Positions 34,697 to 43,556 of a DNA stretch of 56,442 bases are shown one piece after another (the first letter of the stretch is position 1; every line of letters starts with the position of its first letter). The notes under the pieces are model-generated. The model did not search any database. It was not told the DNA's origin and was given only the letters and a program-made list of their open reading frames with translations. Made by a program: the position numbers and the translations under genes. The stretch covers positions 1 to 56,442 of the forward strand of contig JAJTHL010000008.1 of NCBI GenBank assembly GCA_021298595.1. Direction: 5' to 3'. The stretch comes from Alphaproteobacteria bacterium. GTDB lineage: Bacteria; Pseudomonadota; Alphaproteobacteria; Caedimonadales; UBA1908.

Positions 34697-35488
34697 ATGA
34701 CCGAGGATTTCTCACAGCCCTTGATGGAGCATCTTTTGGAGCTTCGGAGGCGCCTTTTATGGGTGGCGCTCGCTTTTATACTGTGTTTTGGCCTTTGTTA
34801 CGCTTTTGCCGAACACATCTTTGCGATTTTGATAAGGCCTCTTGCCACAGCCCTTGAGGTAGTGGGATCCCGGCGCTTGATTTACACAGGCATGGCCGAG
34901 GCCTTTGTGACTTATGTCAAAGTCGCTCTTTTCGGCGCGGCGTTCCTCAGCTTTCCCATGCTTGCGTGCCAAATTTGGCTTTTTGTTAAGCCAGGCCTTT
35001 ATAAAAAAGAAAAGAAATTCTTTTTGCCCTTTTTGATCGCAACGCCTTTTTTATTTTCTCTTGGTGCCTTTTTTGCGTACCAGTTCATTATGCCAGCCGC
35101 ATGGTCGTTTTTCATAGGGTTCGAGACAACGCCCCTTCAAACGGCCCTGCCCATCCAGCTGGAGGCTCGTATTAGCGAATATTTGTCCCTGTCCATGCAG
35201 CTTCTTTTGGCCTTTGGGATTTGCTTTCAACTCCCTGTTCTGTTGGTCCTTTTAGCGCGCGTCGGGATTTTAAAGGCGCACGCCCTTACCCAAAAAAGAC
35301 GGTATGCGTTTTTAGGGATATTAATTGTCTCAGCCATTTTGACACCACCCGATGTCTTGAGTATGCTAGGGCTTGCGTGTCCCCTATATGGACTTTTTGA
35401 GATTTCGATTCCTTTGATGCGCTTTGTTGAAAAGCGGTATCACCCAAAGGATGTGTTGGACGTGGAGAATAAGTCATGCACGATATAA
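34697..35488 (+). CDS. tatC: Twin-arginine translocase subunit TatC
   Basis: Core of the Tat receptor, six transmembrane helices. The start ATG 34697 follows AAGGA and gives '[20 protein letters not shown]', the conserved cytoplasmic N-terminus in which 'HLxELRxR' contacts the signal peptide. Later signatures include '[20 protein letters not shown]', '[20 protein letters not shown]' (with the conserved Pro and Glu) and '[14 protein letters not shown]'. 263 residues, normal length. The reading frame is open further upstream inside tatB but in no recognisable protein. It overlaps serS by 13 nt. Confidence 0.96.
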   Translation: MTEDFSQPLMEHLLELRRRLLWVALAFILCFGLCYAFAEHIFAILIRPLATALEVVGSRRLIYTGMAEAFVTYVKVALFGAAFLSFPMLACQIWLFVKPGLYKKEKKFFLPFLIATPFLFSLGAFFAYQFIMPAAWSFFIGFETTPLQTALPIQLEARISEYLSLSMQLLLAFGICFQLPVLLVLLARVGILKAHALTQKRRYAFLGILIVSAILTPPDVLSMLGLACPLYGLFEISIPLMRFVEKRYHPKDVLDVENKSCTI

Positions 35489-36765
35489 AATGGATCCAGG
35501 AAAACCCCAAAGCCTTTGACGCTGAAATGGCACGGCGACGGGTGGATCCAGTGGCAAGTGAGATTCTGGCCATGGATGAAAAGCGTCGCCATTGTATTGC
35601 AAAGCTGCAGGAACTACAAAATGAGCGCAATACCCTGGCCAAGGAAATTGGCTCAAAAAAAGCAGCAAACGAAGACGTGGGCGATCTTTTGGCGCGCGCC
35701 AACGCTTTGAAGGACGAGATTCCAGCCCTTGAAAAAGAAGAAAAAGAGCTCTCTGCCGCCCTTCATCTGTTTATGGCGGGTTTTCCCAATGTGCTGGATC
35801 CTGACGTGCCCACGGGCACCAGCGAAAGCGATAACAAAGAAGTGCGCCGGTGGGGCGAGCCACCCCGATTTTCCTTTGAAGCCAGGCGCCACTTTGAGCT
35901 CGGAGAAGCCCTTGGCCTTATGGATTTTGAGACGGCAGCAAAACTTTCGGGCGCGCGGTTTGTGGTGCTCTCGGGAGATCTTGCCAGACTCGAGCGCGCG
36001 CTAACCTCGTTTATGTTGGATCTTCATGCAAAGGATTTTGGCTATACGCCCGTGTCACCGCCTTATCTTGTGAAATCAGACGCTCTTTTTGGCACAGGGC
36101 AGTTGCCAAAGTTTGCCGAGGATCAGTTCTGCACAACCGATGACCGCTGGCTTTTACCGACGGCAGAGGTGGCGCTCACGAATCTCGTGCGCGAAGAGAT
36201 CTTGGATCCCGCGACTTTGCCTCGGCGGTATGTCGCCGCAACGCCTTGCTTTAGGTCCGAGGCAGGTGCTGCCGGGCGCGATACGCGCGGCATGATCCGC
36301 CAACATCAATTCCACAAAGTTGAACTTGTGAGCATCACCCATCCCGATGCCTCGGACGCTGAGCACGAGCGGATGATGGGTGCGGCTGAAAAAGTGCTGC
36401 AGCTTCTGGGTCTTCCTTACCGCGTTATGCTGCTGTGTACAGGGGATACGGGGGGAACGGCCACCAAAACCTATGATCTTGAGGTGTGGCTGCCAGGAGA
36501 GGCAACTTACCGGGAGATTTCCAGCTGCTCCAACACTAGAACCTATCAAGCGCGTCGCATGAACACGCGCTTTCGTGACAAGACTGACGACGCCAAGGGG
36601 GTGACCCGTTTTGTGCATACCCTGAATGGCTCGGGTGTGGCGGTGGGGCGGGCCCTTATTGCAGTCCTTGAAAATTATCAACAAGCCGACGGAAGTATCA
36701 TGATTCCCGAGGTACTGCGCCCCTACATGGGCGGTCAAGAAAGGATTACCTATGGTCAGAACTGA
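35476..36765 (+). CDS. serS: Seryl-tRNA synthetase
   Basis: Charges tRNA-Ser and tRNA-Sec. Class II synthetase: N-terminal tRNA-binding coiled coil (about 25-105, Glu/Lys/Leu-rich), motif 2 in '[20 protein letters not shown]', motif 3 in '[20 protein letters not shown]'. 429 residues, full length. ATG 35476 lies within the end of tatC, and its own end overlaps surE by 14 nt, so the block tatC-serS-surE is tightly packed. Confidence 0.97.
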   Translation: MHDIKWIQENPKAFDAEMARRRVDPVASEILAMDEKRRHCIAKLQELQNERNTLAKEIGSKKAANEDVGDLLARANALKDEIPALEKEEKELSAALHLFMAGFPNVLDPDVPTGTSESDNKEVRRWGEPPRFSFEARRHFELGEALGLMDFETAAKLSGARFVVLSGDLARLERALTSFMLDLHAKDFGYTPVSPPYLVKSDALFGTGQLPKFAEDQFCTTDDRWLLPTAEVALTNLVREEILDPATLPRRYVAATPCFRSEAGAAGRDTRGMIRQHQFHKVELVSITHPDASDAEHERMMGAAEKVLQLLGLPYRVMLLCTGDTGGTATKTYDLEVWLPGEATYREISSCSNTRTYQARRMNTRFRDKTDDAKGVTRFVHTLNGSGVAVGRALIAVLENYQQADGSIMIPEVLRPYMGGQERITYGQN

Positions 36766-37606
36766 CAAGACACAAGATTTGCGCATTCTTATTTCCAACG
36801 ATGACGGCGTGAATGCCCACGGCATCAAAGTCCTTGAAAGCATTGCCCATACGCTGACCGATGATGTATGGGTGGTGGCGCCTGAAAGCGAGCAAAGCGG
36901 GGCCGCGCACTCGCTGACGCTTAGGCGTCCCCTTCGCATTCACAAGATTTCCCCGCGCCGTTTTGCCGTGGACGGAACACCTACGGACTGTGTGATGGTG
37001 GCCCTTCTAAAGATCTTTGAGAATGACAAAAAGCCAACTTTGATGCTTTCTGGAATCAACCACGGCGCCAACATGGGTGAGGACGTGACCTATTCTGGTA
37101 CGGTTGCGGCCGCCATGGAAGCAACCCTTTTGGGGGTTCCCTCCATTGCGCTCAGCCAAGTGACGAAGACCGGTCAAAACGTCAAGTGGGCGACTGCCGA
37201 ACACTACGCCCCTTTAGTCATCAAAGACCTTCTTGCCAAAGGTTGGCCCCAGAACGTGCTCATGAATATTAACTTTCCGAACCTTGTGACGGGTTCAGTG
37301 AAGGGGGTTAAGTATGTTTCCCAAGGGCTTCGTAATATCAGAGATACGCTGATTGAGTGGGTTGATCCCCGGGGTAACCCTTATTACTGGATCGGGGCGG
37401 CCGAACGTGATGATAGCCCGACAGAGGTCGAGACAGATTTGGAGGCCATTCAAAATGGGTATATTGCGGTCACACCCCTTCATCTGAATTTGACCCATGC
37501 ACCGACCTTAGAAAAAATACAAGCAGTCAATCAAGAGGTTTCTTTTGATGAAATGCTGCCTGTTAATCAAGAAACATTCTTTGAAAAAATGCGTAAAGAG
37601 GCCTAA
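36752..37606 (+). CDS. surE: 5'/3'-nucleotidase SurE
   Basis: Metal-dependent survival protein that dephosphorylates nucleoside monophosphates. Metal-binding '[17 protein letters not shown]' at the N-terminus, '[14 protein letters not shown]' with the conserved Ser, '[13 protein letters not shown]' and '[20 protein letters not shown]' with the metal-binding Asn. 284 residues; the last 30 are an extension beyond the usual 250. The gene pcm, often next in order, is absent. Confidence 0.95.
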   Translation: MVRTDKTQDLRILISNDDGVNAHGIKVLESIAHTLTDDVWVVAPESEQSGAAHSLTLRRPLRIHKISPRRFAVDGTPTDCVMVALLKIFENDKKPTLMLSGINHGANMGEDVTYSGTVAAAMEATLLGVPSIALSQVTKTGQNVKWATAEHYAPLVIKDLLAKGWPQNVLMNINFPNLVTGSVKGVKYVSQGLRNIRDTLIEWVDPRGNPYYWIGAAERDDSPTEVETDLEAIQNGYIAVTPLHLNLTHAPTLEKIQAVNQEVSFDEMLPVNQETFFEKMRKEA

Positions 37607-37607
37607 C

Positions 37608-38639
37608 GTGAAGATAAAGATTGCTTTTCTTGTCTCCACTTGCTGCGTCAGCCTTCTTTTGCTGGGCTGTCAGCGCACAGATCCGCCGGCGCCCGTGGTG
37701 CACGGTCATGAGGCAGCGCCTCGCATGGCCAAAAAGCGTCCTTTCAAAAAACGCCAAGGATCGCCAAAAAGCGTTGCACCGAGAGACACGGCCGATGACC
37801 GGATTATTTCGCGTCCCATCCCCGAGGAAGATACGCCTAAAACTGCAGAAAGCGAGCGTATTGTGCTGCGCCAGCCCCAAGACAAACAGCCTCCCAAGGG
37901 TAAGGCCTTTGAAGATGAAATCTTGGCAAGTGTGGAAGGCATGGATGACGATCAAAAGGCCTCTTTACCTGAAAAGACGCCTTTAAAACAAGTCCCTCAA
38001 GACGGGGCTAAAAAGAAGGAAGAGCTTCATATGCTTCCTGACAAACCAAAGCCAAGCCCGGCTAAAGAAGAGTCAAAGACGACCGAGGATTTAGCGGACG
38101 ACGATGATGATGACACGTCGCTTGCGGCGCCTCTTGCCAAAGGAGCTGGGGCTGTAGGGGCTGCTGCAGCCGTCACCAAGGGGGCAGTGGACGCAAAACC
38201 AGCCGTCAGCCCATCATCTGGTGAAGAGGAAAAAAAGACCCCGGCTAAGGAAGAGACGTCGCCGTCTAGGTTCGCATGGCCTCTTTCGGGCTCCATTTTA
38301 AAGGAGTTCTGTCAAGACTCGCCCGCAACGCGTAACGACGGCCTTAATATTGCGGCCCCCCTCAAGGCGCCTGTCAAAGCCTCAAAAAGCGGAACAGTTG
38401 TCTACATCGGTAATGATATCAAGGGTTTTGGAAACTTGGTCCTAGTCAAACACGACGGCCCATGGATGACGGCTTACGCGCATCTGGATTCCTTTGCCGT
38501 TAGCCGCGGTCAAACCCTCAAGGCAGGTGAAGTCCTTGGCTATGTGGGGCAAAGCGGCGGCGTGAAAGAACCCCAACTTCACTTTGAAGTGCGTAAAAAC
38601 TCAGTCCCCGTTAATCCCCGCCTGTTCTTAGGCTCTTAA
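37608..38639 (+). CDS. NlpD/EnvC-like lipoprotein with degenerate M23 domain
   Basis: GTG start at 37608 directly after surE; an upstream in-frame ATG lies inside surE. Signal peptide with lipobox 'VSLLLLGC', so Cys20 should be lipidated. Residues 25-215 are low complexity (Lys, Pro, Glu, Asp; a run of Asp near DDDDDTSL), with no LysM visible. The C-terminal 115 residues are an M23/LytM fold ('GSGNLVLVKH'-like strand, 'MTAYAHLDSF', 'EPQLHFEVRK'), but the first zinc ligands are replaced: 'NDGLNIAAP' stands where active enzymes have HxGxD. That is typical of NlpD/EnvC, which activate cell-separation amidases instead of cutting peptidoglycan. 343 residues, last gene of the block. Confidence 0.85.
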   Translation: MKIKIAFLVSTCCVSLLLLGCQRTDPPAPVVHGHEAAPRMAKKRPFKKRQGSPKSVAPRDTADDRIISRPIPEEDTPKTAESERIVLRQPQDKQPPKGKAFEDEILASVEGMDDDQKASLPEKTPLKQVPQDGAKKKEELHMLPDKPKPSPAKEESKTTEDLADDDDDDTSLAAPLAKGAGAVGAAAAVTKGAVDAKPAVSPSSGEEEKKTPAKEETSPSRFAWPLSGSILKEFCQDSPATRNDGLNIAAPLKAPVKASKSGTVVYIGNDIKGFGNLVLVKHDGPWMTAYAHLDSFAVSRGQTLKAGEVLGYVGQSGGVKEPQLHFEVRKNSVPVNPRLFLGS

Positions 38640-38642
38640 AAC

Positions 38643-38684
38643 AGCAACAAAGGGGTAAGGCTGCCACCTTACCCCTTTGTTGCT
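38643..38684. terminator. Strong hairpin between nlpD-like gene and F-box-like gene
   Basis: An 18-bp perfect stem (38643-38660 with 38667-38684) and a 6-nt loop lie three bases after the nlpD-like stop. On the minus strand the stem is followed by GTTTTAAG, on the plus strand by AAAACAA, so it may end both convergent transcripts, or mainly block read-through. Confidence 0.75.
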
Positions 38685-38708
38685 AAAACAACCCCTCATA
38701 CCAGAAAT

Positions 38709-39853
38709 TTATGCGCTAAAAAAAATATCCCATAGCTTTTGAGGTACATCATCAGGTTTAGGGGTGTTTTTTGGAGGATTAACAAAATGTTGTGACACTC
38801 TGTGATGCATAATACGTACCTTACTGGACCAATGTATAAGCCAGAGGGTATTTGCAGAAAGAAAATGGGAATCTTCTGGGAGGTGTACCTTCCCAGAGAG
38901 AAAAAGATGGTTGGATGTTCTGATGCCATAAAGAATGCATAAAGTGAGAGGTGTCTCAGAATAAATTCCAACTGCAGAACAGGATGCATCAATAATCCTC
39001 AAGCACTGGCTTGGTGGCGTCTCATCCATAAGTGTTTTCAAGTGTTCAAAGGTAGGAGCCGTATAAAGTAAAGGGCTTTGAGAAGTAATAAGATCAAGCT
39101 GTGTTAGGGTCAACGTGTCTCCATCATATCCTATATTTAAATCAGAGTTTTCAAGAGCATAAATGGCGGGATATTTCTTTGGATTTGTTCTCCGGTCTAA
39201 TGCTCTTGATTCTAAAAGAAGAGAAGCCTCACTCATTCGGTTGTAAGGGTAACTTTTTTCGGCTTCTTCAAGATAATTAATTACATGTATAGGAGCATTT
39301 AAATACGAAGAATAATTTTGAAAAATCACATCAAAAAGACCTGTGGCATCGGGAAAGAGCGTGAGGGGTACAGAAATCTTAAGTTTTCGAAGTGAAAAAG
39401 GTCCAGTAAAAAGAAGAGGTAAAAAATATTAATCTCTCCTTCTAAGTGATGAGAGTTTATCGATAAAATAGGGAAAGTATAACCAGAATGTAAGATGGCC
39501 TCCTTAGCTATGAAACATGTATGAGAGGTCGCGTACTCATCTTTAATGAAAGTATATGTATGTGCATGCATGAAAGGGAGTTTTTTAGCGATACTTCGCA
39601 GATGGTCTAGATCCCGGAAATGAACTTCCAGCTCTCCCGTGGTTCTGATCAGCCGGCTGATGCGCAGAGCCTCAAGGGGTGGGGTAAAGGTAACATGTTT
39701 GAAAATACCTCGAATTTCTTCTGCGTACACGCCATGGGCGGTCAAGAAATCCCTTTGGGTGAGGGTGCGCTCATAAAAGAAGTGCGCCATTTGGCACGTG
39801 CGCCCCAGGGCAGAAAAATCTCTCAAGCAAAGAAATGACGCAAGGTTATCCAT
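38709..39853 (-). pseudogene. F-box-like protein gene with one frameshift
   Basis: ATG at 39853 opens with 'MDNLASFLCLRDFSALGRTC', which fits the F-box pattern (hydrophobic helix, then LxLRDL-xAL-x-RT). The frame continues to about 39427, then a run of six A on the plus strand (39421-39426) interrupts it. One extra base there would join it to the second frame, which stays open without a stop to 38709 ('PLLFTGPFSLRKLKISVPLT' ... 'KLWDIFFSA'). The joined product would have about 380 residues, with beta-strand-rich sequence after the F-box. F-box proteins are eukaryotic ubiquitin-ligase adaptors, and intracellular bacteria use such domains as effectors. Base composition is more AT-rich than the neighbours. 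It could be a true pseudogene, a slippage-read gene or a sequencing error. Confidence 0.7.
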
Positions 39854-39864
39854 GATCCGCTCAT

Positions 39865-39891
39865 CCCCTAGAAGCTAGTCAAGGGGGTCCT
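39865..39891. repeat. Copy 1 of a short intergenic repeat (CCCCTAG...GTCAAGGGGGTCCT)
   Basis: The segment CCCCTAGAAGCTAGTCAAGG is followed by GGGTCCT. It lies 12 nt before the F-box-like ATG (minus strand). The nearly identical 40165-40187 copy precedes the next minus-strand gene. CCCC and GGGG ends can pair into a hairpin. Confidence 0.6.
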
Positions 39892-39910
39892 CTTGGGGGA
39901 CAGCGCCGCG

Positions 39911-40153
39911 CTAGGCTAAATGCGCTTTAAGTTCTTCCCAGTAAGCCTTGTTAGGATCCGCCTTTTGGTGGCGCGCTTGAAAGCTTTCTTCTTTCGCAAA
40001 GCTCGTGGCCTTAAGAGTAGGCGTCTTACACAGGCTAAGCCCGAAGAGCAATGATAACGCAAAGGATCTCAATCTGTAAGGCGATTTAGGATCGTTATGG
40101 CGGCTGACTATCATTGACGTGTTCTCTCTTTTTATCTGTGATGACGCCATCAT
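39911..40153 (-). CDS. Small secreted protein, function unknown
   Basis: Open frame of 80 codons from ATG 40153; the internal ATG 40114 (MIVSRHNDPK) gives a better signal peptide with a basic n-region and hydrophobic 'FALSLLFGLSLC', and cleavage near TLKATS. The mature part would be only about 30 residues, charged, ending 'YWEELKAHLA'. It is upstream of and on the same strand as the F-box-like gene, separated by 57 nt that contain the short repeat. I recognise no family. It may be a small exported peptide or the remaining 5' end of a longer lost gene. Confidence 0.45.
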   Translation of the reverse strand: MMASSQIKRENTSMIVSRHNDPKSPYRLRSFALSLLFGLSLCKTPTLKATSFAKEESFQARHQKADPNKAYWEELKAHLA

Positions 40154-40164
40154 TGAAAGAGAAG

Positions 40165-40187
40165 CCCCTAGCGGTCAAGGGGGTCCT
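40165..40187. repeat. Copy 2 of the short intergenic repeat
   Basis: CCCCTAGCGGTCAAGGGGGT followed by CCT, matching copy 1 at 39865-39891 except for a six-base insertion there. Read on the minus strand it precedes the small secreted protein gene and contains CTTGAC, which could act as a -35 element. Confidence 0.6.
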
Positions 40188-40288
40188 TTTTTTGAAGAAT
40201 GACATAAAAGGAACGCTTTAGTAACTGATCTTTAAAGAATAATGCCTTATAAAAAAGACGCATGGTCAAATCAGTAAGGAATGAGCCG

Positions 40289-40656
40289 ATGAAAAAATGG
40301 ATTATCATACTCACTGTGACCCTTTGGAAAGGTGTGGTTCCGTCTTACGCAGATTTTATAGAGGACTCAGAGCCCCCCAGGCTACAGGTTCTTTGACGGT
40401 CACGGTGCGTGAAAGCGCAGAAAACGAATGGGACCTTTTGCAAAGCATGGTCAGAGATGGGGAGGCGGGGGTAGTTCTTGACGATAACCCCACATTAAGA
40501 AGGCGGCAGCTTGAGCGTCTTTGCCACCAACAAGATCTTTTTACCTCGGCTGATTTCATGGCGCTTTTTGGGACGCATCTTGTGACGTCTTGCGTGGACC
40601 ACGTCAGCTGCGAAGAAGAGGGGGCCCACGCCCCTAGTAGTAATACTTCCCCATGA
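40289..40656 (+). pseudogene. Small exported protein gene with one frameshift
   Basis: ATG 40289 with AAGGA upstream encodes a signal peptide (KKWIIILTVTLWKGVVPSYA), then DFIEDSEPP and a stop. A single extra C in the C6 run at 40373-40378 would join it to the open frame that continues to 40656 ('SLTVTVRESAENEWDLLQSM' ... 'HAPSSNTSP'). The joined product would be about 123 residues with four Cys in the last 45 (two near 'LCHQQD' and 'SCVDHVSC'). I recognise no family. The 3' end overlaps the end of the convergent TPR gene by 23 bp. It could be a real pseudogene, a slippage gene or a sequencing error. Confidence 0.65.
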
Positions 40657-42703
40657 GTGCCCACTTTGTGCCAGGGTATAGGCGGTGAAGGCGTGCGAAC
40701 CATTTGGGGACTTTATTTTTGTGAATATCCTCAATCGCTTCAGGTAAATTATAGGTTGATCGCCATAGGCAACTCCTCGCGTCAGCACTGCCGTGAAAAC
40801 AGACAGACGCCAGGTAATAAAGGGCTTCGGCTTCAAGGTCGTTTTTCTCTTTTGTCGCCGCAAAGACAGCTGCGGTCTTCATGAAGTAATCCAAAGGAGG
40901 GACAACGCGCCCCTGGGGCAAAAGCCCTTCTTGAGTCGGAATCTTGCATTCGGGACAGAGCCCTTCTAGTTCGTACGCGAATGGCTGTGAATCAGGGTAA
41001 GAGACATCTTGCATCATAAACCGTCCAAGGGTCATGAGAGCGTCTGGGTGAGTGGGGTCTGTGATCAGGGTTTTCATGGCACTCGCTTCTGCGTCCGGGA
41101 TGGGAGGCGCGCCTTCTGATTTCAAAAGGTCATTGAGGGCGACGGCTTTTTCATAGGACGCGGACAAAAGAAGTCGCTGCATCAACGCTTTTCTTGTAGA
41201 GGTCAGTAGGTCTTTGGGAAGGGTTTTATTCTGTGAAAGACTCTCGAGATCTTCAAAAGAGACAAGATGTTCTAAATAAAGCGTTTGGAGCTTTTCTTGA
41301 GTAAAGGCGCGCAGCACTTCTGAAGGCGGACTCTTTCGAAGGAGGTGTGCGCGCATGCGCAAGAGATCACTGGTATCATCACGCCAGAAGGAAGATAACG
41401 CCTCCAAAATTTTGAGGCCCGCGTCTGGTTTGTTCAATGAGAGCGCGGCTTCCACCTTGAGCGCTTGGGTCGTGAGCGGAAGGATATCCTCAAGAGAGGT
41501 TGGCAGGGTTGCTTCAAGGGCTAGAAGCTCCTCATCCTTTTTAAGTAAGGCAAGCGCGCGCGCCTTAAGATAAGTGTGAAGATGGGGATACGAGGCAAAA
41601 TCTTTCTCACGCGCTTTAAGGGCAGTTAAATACTCAAGATAGGTTTTGCCAGACTCTTCTTCGGGCAAAGATCTGGTTTGCAGCATCAGAGCGACGATCA
41701 AGGGGTGAGCCGTATTCGGATCAATTTTTCCCCCAAAATAAAATCTAAATTCACGAAAAAGCTGGTGAATACGCCGCCCGTCCTTTGAGGCAAGGGCGCC
41801 GGTGAGGTCTTCAACAAGGCGCCCGTTAAGGGCGTCGTGCTTGCCTGCTAAAAACAAATATCGACGCTCAAGATCATGTGCTGACTGAACATAAAGACCC
41901 TGTGGGTATTTTTCTTGATAGCGTTTAAAGATCACAAAAGCTCTTTCAAGAAGAGGCTGGTTTAGTTTTTCAGCGCGCTCTTTTTCGTTTTCATACCCAT
42001 CCATGTTCTTTTGCGCTGCGAGCAGATAGGCGCGCCCTTCAAGATAGAGGCTTGACGCCTCAAGCCAAGCTTGGTGTTGATGAAGGCCAAGAACCGTCAT
42101 GGCGCGCTCGACTAAGGACGGACTTGCGAGGGTTTCGTGGATTTTCTTGAAAAGGGGTGCCGCTTTTTCATAGTCGCCTTTGTAAAAGTAAAAAGCGCCC
42201 TCAAGATAGGTTTTATAATGACCTAAACTGCCTGGTAGGGCTGCGATCTCTTGGGGCAGGGTTTCTTGAAAGGCTTTCTCTTTGAAAAGAAAAAGGATTT
42301 TGTGGCGGACTTGGACAAGTTTCACAAGGGCGTCTTTATCGTTAAGGTCCTTAAATGCGGTTGTCACCAAAGTCAGGACGCTTTCATAGCTGTTGGAAGG
42401 TAAATCCCCCGTATAAGAAACCTCTGGCAAGCTTTCTTTTTGAAAAGGCGTCATATCTTTGGACGCACAAAGCTTGTTTAAAGCCTGAAGATAGTCGTCG
42501 TAACAAAGCATTTGTTCTTCGTGATACCCCCTCGCGTCAGGAATAAAAGTATTGAGAAGCGCATCAAAATGGCCGTACTCGAGAAAAGGAGGGCTATCAA
42601 AGTAGTCTTCTATGGGGGCGCAGGCATAGAGAAGAGGATACAGGAGGCTTGTGTGAACAACGGCCATAACCGCAAGGGCAGCGCTGAAAAACTTAAGTTT
42701 CAT
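40634..42703 (-). CDS. Exported TPR-like repeat protein
   Basis: The ATG at 42703 shares ATGA with the DUF3142 gene and gives a signal peptide 'MKLKFFSAALAVMAVVHTSL' with 'LLYACAPIEDY', a possible weak lipobox. 689 residues. The body is helical with TPR-like pairs, for example 'YLEGAFYFYKGDYEKAAPLF' (about 180-200) and 'RAYLLAAQKNMDGYENEKER', so a periplasmic or outer-membrane-linked protein-binding role is likely. An in-frame start 15 codons earlier lies inside the upstream gene. It is the second gene of a coupled pair; the DUF3142 partner comes first. No enzymatic motif seen. Confidence 0.8.
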   Translation of the reverse strand: MKLKFFSAALAVMAVVHTSLLYPLLYACAPIEDYFDSPPFLEYGHFDALLNTFIPDARGYHEEQMLCYDDYLQALNKLCASKDMTPFQKESLPEVSYTGDLPSNSYESVLTLVTTAFKDLNDKDALVKLVQVRHKILFLFKEKAFQETLPQEIAALPGSLGHYKTYLEGAFYFYKGDYEKAAPLFKKIHETLASPSLVERAMTVLGLHQHQAWLEASSLYLEGRAYLLAAQKNMDGYENEKERAEKLNQPLLERAFVIFKRYQEKYPQGLYVQSAHDLERRYLFLAGKHDALNGRLVEDLTGALASKDGRRIHQLFREFRFYFGGKIDPNTAHPLIVALMLQTRSLPEEESGKTYLEYLTALKAREKDFASYPHLHTYLKARALALLKKDEELLALEATLPTSLEDILPLTTQALKVEAALSLNKPDAGLKILEALSSFWRDDTSDLLRMRAHLLRKSPPSEVLRAFTQEKLQTLYLEHLVSFEDLESLSQNKTLPKDLLTSTRKALMQRLLLSASYEKAVALNDLLKSEGAPPIPDAEASAMKTLITDPTHPDALMTLGRFMMQDVSYPDSQPFAYELEGLCPECKIPTQEGLLPQGRVVPPLDYFMKTAAVFAATKEKNDLEAEALYYLASVCFHGSADARSCLWRSTYNLPEAIEDIHKNKVPKWFARLHRLYPGTKWALMGKYYY

Positions 42704-43428
42704 GAAGAGGAACCATATTTTTGATGAAAAAGAACAACACCCTGACAATGAGATAATTGAACCAGTATGTTACTGTAGCGTTGGGAGTTTGCGTTGGCAA
42801 GAAGCCCTACTTTGAAAGGACGATTAAAAGGCACAAGCTTTTTAAAGAAGGTTTCTATGTGGGGTAGAGGCGCTCGTTCTTGGTAAAGCTGAAACACAAT
42901 CTCATCACACGCGTCCATTAGGTCGCCTTGTGCGGCGCGAGGCGCGCTGGTGATCCAATCCCCAAGACCCGTGATACTGATCTTGCTCGGCGCCCTTACA
43001 TGGCGGCGTAGATCCCGCAGATACTGGGCATAGACGGCAAGGTCTTTTGTGGCGGCGTCAAAGTCGAGCTGAATCCCCAGAACCCTGGTATCGCTTTGCG
43101 TCCACTTGCTTTGGTGATGATGGAAAATCGCCGCCAGATCCTCGGGGGCGGGTAAAGGCTTTGTCAAGCGGTACACCAAAAAAAGATCGCGCGCCAGCGC
43201 GTGGGGATATAGCCCGTGCTTAGTGTAGGAAAGAGCGCCGTTTTTTTGTGTGACGTGCCCTTGATAAAGATAAAGAATGCCGGTCGCGGGAACATCTTTG
43301 ACGGTGATGCCTGCCCAGACCCAGTGGTCGGTGGGGAGGGGTGCCGGGGAGAAGTGCCAGAGCCACAAAACGCTTCCTATGAAAAGGGCACCAATGACAC
43401 TCATCAAAACGGGGAAACGCGTGACCAT
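42700..43428 (-). CDS. DUF3142-family protein
   Basis: N-terminal membrane anchor or signal (VTRFPVLMSVIGALFIGSVL), then a domain resembling DUF3142 proteins, which look like TIM-barrel glycosidase relatives: 'GIQLDFDAATKDLAVYAQYL' (a typical sugar-enzyme strand with acidic residues), 'KISITGLGDWITSAP' and 'DEIVFQLYQ', then 'FKVGLLANANS'. About 242 residues from ATG 43428, preferred over 43464 because AAAAGGG precedes it. Exact reaction unknown. It shares ATGA with the TPR-like gene, so the two products likely act together in the periplasm (inference). Confidence 0.75.
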   Translation of the reverse strand: MVTRFPVLMSVIGALFIGSVLWLWHFSPAPLPTDHWVWAGITVKDVPATGILYLYQGHVTQKNGALSYTKHGLYPHALARDLFLVYRLTKPLPAPEDLAAIFHHHQSKWTQSDTRVLGIQLDFDAATKDLAVYAQYLRDLRRHVRAPSKISITGLGDWITSAPRAAQGDLMDACDEIVFQLYQERAPLPHIETFFKKLVPFNRPFKVGLLANANSQRYSNILVQLSHCQGVVLFHQKYGSSS

Positions 43429-43556
43429 GAAAGGCCCTTTTAAGAAGACACTCACGCAGGTCATACCATGGCGCCATCAAAAGAAAAAGGGAGGATTTTC
43501 GAGAATTTTTTGCTAAACTGCCGCAAGGTTCAAGCACAAGAAAGGATGTCACATCC

